From NCBI GenBank assembly GCA_030149205.1, contig JASBSB010000003.1:62001-126000 (forward strand): a stretch of DNA of 64,000 nucleotides. The letters run 5' to 3'. This document shows positions 18,107-26,506 of this stretch, piece by piece (positions within the stretch are counted from its first letter, which is position 1; every line of letters starts with the position of its first letter). The DNA comes from Candidatus Heimdallarchaeota archaeon. Its GTDB lineage: Archaea; Asgardarchaeota; Heimdallarchaeia; Heimdallarchaeales; Kariarchaeaceae. Under the pieces are notes generated by a model that was not told the origin of the DNA, searched no databases, and saw only the letters and a program-made list of their open reading frames with translations. The position numbers and the translations under genes are program-made.

Positions 18107-18323
18107 TTGCTACATTCAACATCCCAGAGAAAATTAATTGGAAAGCACCGACTAAAAATCACTTAAAATACGGATTTATTTTCAATTTCCATGTAATTAA
18201 AGGTTATCTATAATGCGATAGCCAATAACTAAATTTAATTAATCAATAATATATTGAATTATATTAGAGATTAGCTATTAAATAATACCCCAGTAGTTTA
18301 TATTTTCAAGAAATAATTTGATG

Positions 18324-19934
18324 CTAAAATTTCTTGGATTTTACAAGCTCAAATTGATATCTCTGTTTTAATTTTTCAATTTCTTGAAGAAAATTTGAAG
18401 ATTGAGTTATATTACTTGATTCTTCTAGAAATACTGTAAGAGAGGTATTATATTGTTTCGAGATGATCCCCATAAATAGGATATATTTCAAAATGAGGCT
18501 ATTCTCTAACATTGTATAAATTGGTTTTCCTTGGGATATCGATTCTCGGATTGAGGTAATATAAATTGAATAATCTTGTAGCCACCCCTTACTAACGGTA
18601 AGAAGGTTTTCCATTGTTAATGATTGATCTGAAAGATACATTGTTTTTAATAGGTGTAAGGCTGCTCCTACAGAGCCTCCTGAATATCCTATCTGCTTTA
18701 GATCATCACCTGTGATTAATTCATTAAATTTTTTCTGGAAAGTAGATAAAGCTGAAAACCGTTCTTCTAACTGATGATAGCTGATATGTGTTGTCTGACC
18801 TTCTATTGATATACAGGTTAAAGTTGAGATGTAGGTTTCAATCAATTCTGATCTCAATTCTAACAAATTCAATGCTTTTGTAAAGTGATCAAAGCTTATG
18901 ATAAGGTTTGACGCAATACCTATGTTGAACTTCGAATCTTGAAGATGAACGTCGTGGGTCAAGAATCGGAGTATTATCGCAATTTTATTAACATCCTGAC
19001 GTTTCATTCCTCTAAGATATTTCTTAACAAAGTTGGATAATATTTCGATTTGAAATACTAGAATTTTATTGTCTGATTGATTAAGAATGAAGGTGTAATA
19101 GAAGAGAACCCATCTGACATCTGTGTTATAGTTTTCTGAGACTTTCAGTTGAGCTATTAGAGTTTTAAGTAAATTAGAGGGAACTTTTGCATCAAATAAT
19201 AGACCAAAAATGTTAATTTCTGTGAACTCTTGAAAGGCTATATGTGAGTTAGGTGATTTGAGTATTGTGTTAAATTCAAGATACACACGTTCTTTCGACA
19301 CTCCTCGTAATTTTGATTGTAATGTTTTTGAAATCATGGCTTGTTTAGTTAAGGGTTCAATCTTAAAATTAAATCTTGCTGCGAATCTTACAGCCCTTAT
19401 TATCCGTAAACTATCTTCTTTAATTCGTTGTTCGGGGTTCCCGACAGTTCTGATGATATGATCCTTAAGATCAGTTATCCCTAAGAAGTGATCAATAATT
19501 TCACCATTTTCGTCAGATGCCATCGCATTTATTGTAAAATCTCGTCTTGCCAAATCTGACCTTAAATCAGACACAAAAGTCACTTTGTCTGGCCTTCTAT
19601 TATCTGAGTAACCCATATCAATTCGATAAGTAGTAATATCAGCCTTGAGCCCTTGGAATAGTATTCCAATTGTCCCATGCTTGATTCCAATAGTGAATAG
19701 CTTGTATTTGGAAAATATGGTTTTTATTTCCTTTGGAGAAGCATTTGTTGCGATATCAACATCAAGAACCATGTTCTTGACAAAATTAACTACATTAGGC
19801 TCAATTTTGAAAAAAGAACTGTTTTGAAGGATGAGAGAGTCTCTCACTAACCCTCCGACCAAATAAGCCTGATATCCTTTAGTCTTTATGAGGTTTAGTA
19901 ATTCTTGTACTCGGGGGTCTATGGTAATTTGCAT
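18324..19934 (-). CDS. cca: CCA-adding enzyme / poly(A) polymerase, class II (bacterial/eukaryotic type)
   Basis: This is a nucleotidyltransferase of the Pol-beta superfamily, most likely adding CCA to tRNA 3' ends. The class II signatures are clear: LVGGLVRD (25-32), the metal-binding DVD (58-60), RRDFTINAM (130-138), and the nucleotide-reading EDSLRIIRAVRFAAR (from 173). An insertion of about 15 residues separates VRD from DVD. The protein is 536 residues; the C-terminal 300 are helical and poorly conserved to the eye. Archaea normally use the unrelated class I enzyme, so this gene may have come from bacteria. It is the last gene of a run with the P-loop kinase (6 nt upstream) and malic enzyme. 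The tRNA at 40499-40580 lacks an encoded CCA, which fits a need for such an enzyme. A poly(A) polymerase or A-adding role cannot be ruled out. Confidence 0.85.
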   Translation of the reverse strand: MQITIDPRVQELLNLIKTKGYQAYLVGGLVRDSLILQNSSFFKIEPNVVNFVKNMVLDVDIATNASPKEIKTIFSKYKLFTIGIKHGTIGILFQGLKADITTYRIDMGYSDNRRPDKVTFVSDLRSDLARRDFTINAMASDENGEIIDHFLGITDLKDHIIRTVGNPEQRIKEDSLRIIRAVRFAARFNFKIEPLTKQAMISKTLQSKLRGVSKERVYLEFNTILKSPNSHIAFQEFTEINIFGLLFDAKVPSNLLKTLIAQLKVSENYNTDVRWVLFYYTFILNQSDNKILVFQIEILSNFVKKYLRGMKRQDVNKIAIILRFLTHDVHLQDSKFNIGIASNLIISFDHFTKALNLLELRSELIETYISTLTCISIEGQTTHISYHQLEERFSALSTFQKKFNELITGDDLKQIGYSGGSVGAALHLLKTMYLSDQSLTMENLLTVSKGWLQDYSIYITSIRESISQGKPIYTMLENSLILKYILFMGIISKQYNTSLTVFLEESSNITQSSNFLQEIEKLKQRYQFELVKSKKF

Positions 19935-19940
19935 TTGTGA

Positions 19941-20633
19941 CTACATCTTGATATCGTCTATAACCATCTTAAAGACCTTGATTGTTTTTTCTGTGGTGTT
20001 AAAAGGCCAGACTCTGTCTTCTGTATTGACAACGAAATCAGCCAAAGCCATTAATTCCCCTAACCCATATCCCAATTCTTTTGAATCTCTAAGATCAAAT
20101 CTTGACCGGTCTCTTGCCATAGCCAGATCCTCAGTTGCTTTACTCTCCCCCTGCTCTTTAGATGCTTCCTGTCTGTCCACATTAGTTAAACGACCATGTC
20201 GCGTATCAGCTGATGCATGAAATGAGATCAAAAACACATTAGTTTCACCCACCTTTTCTTTGACCAATTCATATTCACTTCGTGCCTTGATCCCAGATAA
20301 GAAAACTACTGGTTCAGATTTATAATTTTTTTCAATAAACTCGATAGCTCTTTCTGTAAAATACGAATCAGATTCTTTTTTACATTCTCCAGCTACTTTG
20401 ACAATATTTTCAACTGTTGCTTCTAACCCCCGTTCTTCAACTGCTTTATATACAAAGGTCCCTGTTTCAACCAAAGGGATGTTTTCTAAGTCACCTAGTT
20501 TTCTTGCATGAGATGACTTCCCAGAAAGTGGTAATCCAACTAAAATTATAACCTTCAACGAAAGGACAATTTTCAATAATGCTTTTAAGTTTCCTTTACT
20601 GTTCAAATCTGTTGATAAATCTTTATCACTCAA
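19941..20633 (-). CDS. P-loop nucleotide kinase-like protein (UPF0200 / dephospho-CoA kinase-like)
   Basis: The 230-residue protein has a P-loop, GLPLSGKSS (residues 33-41), after a 25-residue leader. It continues with a kinase-like layout: PLVETGTFVY in the NMP-binding position, VVFLSGIKARSEYELVKE as the Walker B strand, SADTRHGRL, and a helical lid with RDRSRF. This pattern matches the archaeal UPF0200 family of adenylate- or dephospho-CoA-kinase-like proteins, whose substrate is not settled. It lies 18 nt after malic enzyme and 6 nt before the CCA-adding enzyme, so the three are probably one operon. Kinase fold is likely, substrate unknown. Confidence 0.7.
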   Translation of the reverse strand: MSDKDLSTDLNSKGNLKALLKIVLSLKVIILVGLPLSGKSSHARKLGDLENIPLVETGTFVYKAVEERGLEATVENIVKVAGECKKESDSYFTERAIEFIEKNYKSEPVVFLSGIKARSEYELVKEKVGETNVFLISFHASADTRHGRLTNVDRQEASKEQGESKATEDLAMARDRSRFDLRDSKELGYGLGELMALADFVVNTEDRVWPFNTTEKTIKVFKMVIDDIKM

Positions 20634-20651
20634 AACTATCCAATTGAATAG

Positions 20652-21977
20652 TTAGATAGACTTCAAAAATTCCTGTCTCTTTTCTACAAGAGGAGATATA
20701 TGCTTTCTATAAAATTTTAGTCGATTTTCTGTTGATACAAGTACTTCTTCTGCAGTCACAGAGTTGGTGTTAACACCATCTTTGATCGCAGCTCTTGCAA
20801 CCGCTGAGGCTTCATAGGGCATAATTCGTGGGTCGGTTGGGCTAATTATAATTCGTTCCTCGTGAATTGGATCTTTAGCTGTTAGTTCAGCTATCGCATT
20901 TGCAGCTGCAATCTTCATATTATCTGTGATATCTGTAGCTCCAACATCCAACGTCCCTCTAAAAATTGCAGGAAAACCTAAAACATTATTTATCTGGTTT
21001 GCAAAATCACTTCTTCCTGTTGCAACAATTCTAGCACCAGCCTTGTAAGCCTCATTTGGTAGGATCTCGGGGACTGGATTTGCTAATCCAAATACTATAG
21101 CATCATCATTCATACTTTTTACGTATGAAGACTTAAATTGACCAGCGGCAGAAACCCCAATCAAAACGTCTGCACCCTCACAAGCTTCAGCTAAGCTTGG
21201 TGATAGTTTTTTAGGATTGACCAGATTTGCTAGTTCATCCTTGTATGGATTCATTCCCTTCACTCTCCCAGAAAAGAGAGCTCCACTTCTATCAAATGAC
21301 ATCATGTTTTCTCCCCTTACACCAGCAGTCAGTAACATTTTTGCTATTGCAATTCCTGCAGCTCCTGTGCCATTAACAACAACTTTGACATTTTCAATCT
21401 TTTTGTTGACAATTTTCAATGCATTGAATAATCCAGCTAGGGTCACAATAGCCGTTCCCCATTGATCATCATGAAAAACCGGAATATCAAGAAGTTCATT
21501 AAGCTTTCTTTCAATGTAGAAACAGTCAGGGTGTTGTATATCCTCGAGGTTAATCCCGCCAAAATTTTGAGCCAAAGCCTGAACATGAGAGACAAACTTA
21601 TCTGGGTCTTTTTCATGAAGTATCAGTGGAAAAGCATCCACATTTGCCAAAGCTTTGAAGAGAATAGATTTTCCTTCCATTACTGGGTAACCAGCTATAC
21701 CAATGTCTCCAAGACCTAGTATTCTAGTACCGTTTGAAATTACTGCAACGGTATTTTTTATATTCGTATACAATCCTAGAGTCTCTGGATTTTTTTCAAT
21801 TTCTGTACATGCTACAGCAACCCCTGGAGAGTAGGCTAATGTCAAATCTTTTGCTGTTCTGACTGAAGTTTTAGAGATCACCTCAATTTTCCCAGGTGTT
21901 GGAAAATTTTTGTTGTGATAGTTAAGAACTTCAAGATCGGTGTATTCAACTGTTTGTGTGGTATTTTCATTGGGCAT
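20652..21977 (-). CDS. Malic enzyme (NAD(P)-dependent, decarboxylating)
   Basis: It converts malate to pyruvate and CO2 with reduction of NAD(P). The 441 residues match the short bacterial/archaeal MaeB-type enzyme without the phosphotransacetylase domain. Recognisable parts are TLAYSPGVA near the N-terminus, LGDIGIAGYPVMEGK, the FKALANVDAFP region with its catalytic Lys, FHDDQWGTA (metal-binding Asp pair), the Rossmann motif NGTGAAGIA, and FGLANPVPEI. It is the first gene of the run with the P-loop kinase and CCA enzyme. Together with the acyl-CoA synthetase and IorAB elsewhere in the window it fits heterotrophic, pyruvate-centred metabolism. All expected motifs are present. Confidence 0.93.
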   Translation of the reverse strand: MPNENTTQTVEYTDLEVLNYHNKNFPTPGKIEVISKTSVRTAKDLTLAYSPGVAVACTEIEKNPETLGLYTNIKNTVAVISNGTRILGLGDIGIAGYPVMEGKSILFKALANVDAFPLILHEKDPDKFVSHVQALAQNFGGINLEDIQHPDCFYIERKLNELLDIPVFHDDQWGTAIVTLAGLFNALKIVNKKIENVKVVVNGTGAAGIAIAKMLLTAGVRGENMMSFDRSGALFSGRVKGMNPYKDELANLVNPKKLSPSLAEACEGADVLIGVSAAGQFKSSYVKSMNDDAIVFGLANPVPEILPNEAYKAGARIVATGRSDFANQINNVLGFPAIFRGTLDVGATDITDNMKIAAANAIAELTAKDPIHEERIIISPTDPRIMPYEASAVARAAIKDGVNTNSVTAEEVLVSTENRLKFYRKHISPLVEKRQEFLKSI

Positions 21978-22143
21978 GAAGAATCGCCTTACCAGTAATT
22001 AAAATCTAGAACCACTATAAATTTAACTATCAGGCTCATTAATTTATAGAAAATTTTCAAAAATTCAAATACTCACCCACATTCCTTAGATATTTCACAA
22101 ATTATTTTAAATAAATTGACAATTTCCAATATATCACTATAAA

Positions 22144-24675
22144 TCAGATAAATAATTCATCAGTTCCAATTTCCAAATCTATGTTAGTTGTGGAAGATCC
22201 AAGAGCCTCCAGAACTTTTACTGCCTCTACCCTGTTTAGAGGTGAATTATTGTTACCACATTGGTAGGAGTAAGTACACCGTGGGCAACCATCGGTTCTC
22301 TCGCAGGGGCAATCCTTAAGGATCTTTAAAGTTCTATCAAGTGCTTCCTTGAGGTTTGTATAAAGAAGCTTTGATAATCCGGACCCTCCCTTCGCACCAT
22401 CATAAACAAAAACAAGTCCCGTGTCACCCACTGACACTCCGCCTATCTCATTTGCTCCACTGCCAGTAAGTGAATTACCTGATTCTATTAGTACATGTTC
22501 TATCGCATGAAAAACACCAAGGATATTTCCATTTGTTTGGTCTGCCAGAGGTGGAAAATTTATTGAAAATCCTTTTGTTCGATAGGTGTATTGAAGTTGT
22601 TGGTCTAAAGTTTGCTTGTCCTTGACTTTATCTGTAAATATATTGTATGAATAATATCCAGTCACCAATTCTGTGATCTCAATTGATATATATGAAATAG
22701 CTATTCCGTGAACCTCTGTTTCTTCATGTACAGATATAACTTTTGGAATTGTTGTTCTTAATGCTTGGGTACGAATACCTTTGTTCTCAGTCTCATTTAC
22801 CGTTGCGATTTTGGTGATAGGATTTAAATTTGTAATTTCATATGTTCTTCCACCATGTAAATAGATTGCACCAGGATGAAGTTCTCTTAACGCCATTGGT
22901 AGCCCTCGAAATCCTATGATTCGTTTATTGTGACTAATTTTCACAACGTCACCAGACCCCCTCAAATTAAACTTTGATAAGATATCCAGCACTTTATACT
23001 TATCTTTTATATGAACTGTCCCATTTATATACACAAGCAAATCCTTTGCAATAAGCTTCTCTACCCATTCAAAGTACTTTGGCAATTCATCTTCAATTAA
23101 CGGTTTTTCTATAATTGTTGCCAGCATCTGCATCATACCTACATGATCATTGCTTGGTTCAACGAATACTGGATCTATTGTTGTGAGATATTCACTTGGA
23201 TTTCTTGCATAGTACGCTGAGATTGGATCATCTCCCCTCAAAACTAAAACTGCAATACTTTCTTGTCCGATTCTTCCTGCTCTTCCAATCCTTTGAATAT
23301 AATTAGTTAACCCTGTAAGCATTGTAACAACTGCATCCAAATCACCAATATCAATACCTAGTTCTAAAGTTGGTGATGAAACAATTACTTGAATCTTACC
23401 AGTCCGAAAAAGATTTTCCACTCGATTCCGATGGTTGATTGACAAGCCAGCTCTATGCACTTCTGACAGCACACCATTACGTTTAAGAATAATATTTAGG
23501 ACTTCAGTGGTTAAATGGCTGTTCCCAAAAACTATTACCTTTTTCTGCTTTTTCACAAGAAATTCTGCAACTCTAGCCATAGTGGATAAGTTTGATGCTT
23601 CTTTGGGATACACTATCAACTGATGAAGTGGGGCTTTTCTTGCAGTCCCAACTCGGACTACCTTAACTTCTCGATCAAATAATGAACTTACGAATTCCTT
23701 AGCGTTTGAGATTGTTGCGGAGACACCTATAGCTTGGAAATTTGGATTTAACCTTCTCATCCTTCGAATTAACCATAATATATTGCTACCGAAAGATCCA
23801 ACACACAAATGAATTTCATCAATAACAATAAATTTTACCCTTTTAATTAATGATCTAAAAGTCATGTTTCTCAACAAATGATAATGAATCATATCTGGAT
23901 TTGTGATTAAGATATCAGGTGGATATCTATAAAGTGAATCTCTATCAGATTGGGAAGTATCACCATCAAATTTTTTGACTGTCAAACCTAGTGCGTGAGC
24001 ATATTCACGGATCTTCAGGGTCTGATCCTGTGCAAGGGCTTTTGTTGGATATATCAACAACGTACTCGGTCTCGTGTAATTTGAATCATTAAGTATTTCA
24101 TGTGCCAAAGATTCTATTATGGGTAATATGAAAGCTTCTGTTTTACCCATACCTGTTGGTGCAGAAATAACCAAATCATAACCAGTTTTGATTAATTCAA
24201 AAGATTCTTGTTGGAAATCATAAAGATTTGTAATCCCCTTTTGATACAGAACCTTTCTTAGCCCCTGAAATTCGATTAAATCTTCGACAGGATAAATTGA
24301 ACTGGGAAGGTTCTCATTAAAATATTCATAATATACGACGTTGAAGCTGTTATCTTGTACAAATGGTTGAAGTAAGTTCTGATGTCTAGATTCGATCCTC
24401 TTTCGAGTTTCCTTATCATTATATTTAACCTTAGGATCTGTCTCTAACTTCTTACTTTTACTTAATTTAAAACTAGATCTTCTTGATTTCACAGAAAACC
24501 CAGATGAATTTTTAGCCCTTCTTTTGTTACCATTCAACAGGATATAGACTTCTTCTGCAGTATATCCAGCTTTGCCTCTGTGGCTAAATCCACACCCCTC
24601 ACAAAAGAAAGTAACAACTCCTCTTCTTCTGCTGTTATCCATAATCTGTTGACAATTAGGACAGTTGAATTTCAT
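22144..24675 (-). CDS. MrfA/Hrq1-like DEAD/DEAH helicase with C-terminal four-Cys (DUF1998-type) domain
   Basis: This is a superfamily 2 DNA helicase of 843 residues. An N-terminal zinc ribbon (CPNC at 4-7, CEGC near 24-27) is followed by a basic linker. The helicase core has SAPTGMGKTEAF (Walker A, about 170), a VIDEIHLC DEIH box (about 287), GVSATISN, and QRIGRAGRIGQ (motif VI). The C-terminus has CPCERTDGCPRC followed by YQCGNNN, the four-cysteine metal site of MrfA/YprA and the fungal/plant Hrq1 family, which act in repair of mitomycin-type and crosslink damage. It is transcribed with the 87-residue Cys protein just upstream (10 nt). The repair role is known for the family and inferred here. 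Confidence 0.88.
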   Translation of the reverse strand: MKFNCPNCQQIMDNSRRRGVVTFFCEGCGFSHRGKAGYTAEEVYILLNGNKRRAKNSSGFSVKSRRSSFKLSKSKKLETDPKVKYNDKETRKRIESRHQNLLQPFVQDNSFNVVYYEYFNENLPSSIYPVEDLIEFQGLRKVLYQKGITNLYDFQQESFELIKTGYDLVISAPTGMGKTEAFILPIIESLAHEILNDSNYTRPSTLLIYPTKALAQDQTLKIREYAHALGLTVKKFDGDTSQSDRDSLYRYPPDILITNPDMIHYHLLRNMTFRSLIKRVKFIVIDEIHLCVGSFGSNILWLIRRMRRLNPNFQAIGVSATISNAKEFVSSLFDREVKVVRVGTARKAPLHQLIVYPKEASNLSTMARVAEFLVKKQKKVIVFGNSHLTTEVLNIILKRNGVLSEVHRAGLSINHRNRVENLFRTGKIQVIVSSPTLELGIDIGDLDAVVTMLTGLTNYIQRIGRAGRIGQESIAVLVLRGDDPISAYYARNPSEYLTTIDPVFVEPSNDHVGMMQMLATIIEKPLIEDELPKYFEWVEKLIAKDLLVYINGTVHIKDKYKVLDILSKFNLRGSGDVVKISHNKRIIGFRGLPMALRELHPGAIYLHGGRTYEITNLNPITKIATVNETENKGIRTQALRTTIPKVISVHEETEVHGIAISYISIEITELVTGYYSYNIFTDKVKDKQTLDQQLQYTYRTKGFSINFPPLADQTNGNILGVFHAIEHVLIESGNSLTGSGANEIGGVSVGDTGLVFVYDGAKGGSGLSKLLYTNLKEALDRTLKILKDCPCERTDGCPRCTYSYQCGNNNSPLNRVEAVKVLEALGSSTTNIDLEIGTDELFI

Positions 24676-24685
24676 GTTTGGACAC

Positions 24686-24949
24686 TTATTTTAAGTCTTC
24701 CAAAGTTCCATCATCAGTAATGTTTTTCAAAAAGGCATACATCTCCTCTTGTATTGAAAAGGATTTTTGCATTGAAGACATTTGTGTGAATTGTAACGAA
24801 AATAGATCACCCATCAGACATTGTGTGCAAAGTTCAGGAGTCAGTTCCTGATCAGGATATCTGCAAGGAAATTTCATTACTTTGAAACCATCCTCACCTT
24901 TCTTACGAATTGGTGGTTTCCATTTGCATTCTCGTTGACTTTGTTCCAT
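24686..24949 (-). CDS. Small Cys-rich protein upstream of the MrfA-like helicase
   Basis: The 87-residue protein has Cys at about 8, 29, 42 and 45 (ECKW, FPCRYP, LCTQC), a spacing that could hold zinc or an Fe-S cluster, followed by an acidic helical tail. I do not recognise a family. It ends 10 nt before the helicase start, so the two are probably translated from one mRNA and may work together. The first methionine is followed by a hydrophilic stretch, and no signal peptide is seen. Confidence 0.6.
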   Translation of the reverse strand: MEQSQRECKWKPPIRKKGEDGFKVMKFPCRYPDQELTPELCTQCLMGDLFSLQFTQMSSMQKSFSIQEEMYAFLKNITDDGTLEDLK

Positions 24950-25103
24950 AAGTAATAATTGTAAGGGATATTATAAATCTAGGTTTTAGAAATCCAATCA
25001 ATTTATGTATCCTGAAAATTGAAGCTCAAATTTATGTCTAGGTTCCCATAATTATACTAATTTACAACTATCATATCATGTTAATATCTGGTCATTGCTC
25101 TAT

Positions 25104-25985
25104 TTAAATAGAAACCAACTTTTCTAAAACTAGGATAACCCTTTCTAGCTGACTCATGAGGCGTTCTAATATAAATTCATCCTGACTAATAACACAAAGC
25201 AATGCACCTTCATAGATTAACGAAGGAAGAACTATTGCCTTTTCCTCTCCAAACTCCAGCGATTCAACCTCAATTGTTAGATTACCCAATGGGTCATTTA
25301 ATTTGGATTTACATGCATCAAGGAACTGTGTCAGATCTTCAGCAGGTTTTCGTCCACTAAATAGCACATTAATTGACCCCTTGTTTTTAACCAGAAAAAA
25401 GATCCCAGATAACCCTTTATGTGAAGTTGCTAATTTGGATAGGATCTGTCTGACTTTGATCCAAATTTTCGACTTAACATTGATCTTTGAGAGATTCATA
25501 GTATTTACTATATCTGAGGTTTTTATGTTCTCCAACAACGCACTTTCATGGATGTTTTTAATCGTATCCCAGTCAATAGCCTTTCCTTGATCCATAAACA
25601 AGGTTCTAAACACCAATCTCTTATCTGGATCTTTAGCTCTCATTTTTTCTAATGTGTCAAATCTATCCATAATTTGAGAAATCAACCAAACTCCGTCTTC
25701 TGAACTGATAGATGTATCTACATTTAAGACCACCAACTTATTAATATAAAAACTAAATGCAAATTTATGGTTCTCTAACTCAATAACCTCAATTTCCCCA
25801 CCACCTAATTGTTTAGCATACAGATGAACTGTTGCAAACATTGCACTTGTTAAATCTGGGTCTTCATGGTCATCGGTAAATTCTTCATAATGTTCTAATA
25901 TCCCCGACTCGTCAATTATATAAAACGCACGTGCATGAGGTAACAGAGTATCAAGTTTACGTGTTTTTATTTGTGGTTGACTCAT
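25104..25985 (-). CDS. Two-domain roadblock/longin-like protein
   Basis: The 293 residues appear to hold two copies of a profilin-like alpha/beta fold. The first (about 15-125) runs AFYIIDESGIL, a long helix (LTSAMFATVHLYAKQLGGG), two strands, then a C-terminal helix. The second (about 185-293) repeats the scheme with GIFFLVKNKGSINVLF and ALLCVISQDE. This order of strand, helix and strands is usual for longin and roadblock/LC7 domains, which in Asgard archaea and eukaryotes serve as partners or regulators of small GTPases. A Rab-like GTPase is encoded at 56710-57225. The assignment is by pattern only, with no single diagnostic motif. The gene is monocistronic. Confidence 0.5.
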   Translation of the reverse strand: MSQPQIKTRKLDTLLPHARAFYIIDESGILEHYEEFTDDHEDPDLTSAMFATVHLYAKQLGGGEIEVIELENHKFAFSFYINKLVVLNVDTSISSEDGVWLISQIMDRFDTLEKMRAKDPDKRLVFRTLFMDQGKAIDWDTIKNIHESALLENIKTSDIVNTMNLSKINVKSKIWIKVRQILSKLATSHKGLSGIFFLVKNKGSINVLFSGRKPAEDLTQFLDACKSKLNDPLGNLTIEVESLEFGEEKAIVLPSLIYEGALLCVISQDEFILERLMSQLERVILVLEKLVSI

Positions 25986-26072
25986 ATCTAAGACAAGATA
26001 GAATAAATTTACTTGTATTAATCTTTTTTTGTTCTAATGACCAATGAAACCAGAAGAGAATCTTACTTCTGG

Positions 26073-26504
26073 TTAAACTGGTTGTTCGTCAGTTTTTTCT
26101 AAATTAGTAACAGGAGATTCTAAACTTTTCTCAGGCAATCTTAAAAACTCTATACCAAGAGAAAAAGATGAAAATAATTGAAGTACAAACCCGATCATTA
26201 GTTGAATATAATAGCCAAATGGAACAAAGCCTAAGAAAGTAGAACCTCCGAGCACCTTTCCAGAGAATAGAGAAACAGTGATTACTGCAATTAAGACAAT
26301 ATTAATCACACCCATTACTCTGTTAGGAATGAAGGATTCTCTTTTCAATTGTAAAGCGACAAAGTACCCACCATTTACCACCAATAGAAGTACAGTAACA
26401 GCGAGCATCCCGTAGGTAGTCATAGCATCCATCCTTGATGAAACCAAGAGAGTAAACAATACCCAAAAACTTGCAATTATATTAATTATTAACTTTCCTT
26501 GCAT
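26073..26504 (-). CDS. Four-helix membrane protein, unknown
   Basis: The 143-residue protein is nearly all hydrophobic, with four predicted membrane helices and a short polar tail (SPVTNLEKTDEQPV). No family is recognised. It starts 2 nt after the stop codon of the penicillin-acylase-like gene and so is co-transcribed with it; it might be a membrane partner of that enzyme. There is no catalytic motif. Confidence 0.6.
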   Translation of the reverse strand: MQGKLIINIIASFWVLFTLLVSSRMDAMTTYGMLAVTVLLLVVNGGYFVALQLKRESFIPNRVMGVINIVLIAVITVSLFSGKVLGGSTFLGFVPFGYYIQLMIGFVLQLFSSFSLGIEFLRLPEKSLESPVTNLEKTDEQPV

Positions 26505-26506
26505 AC

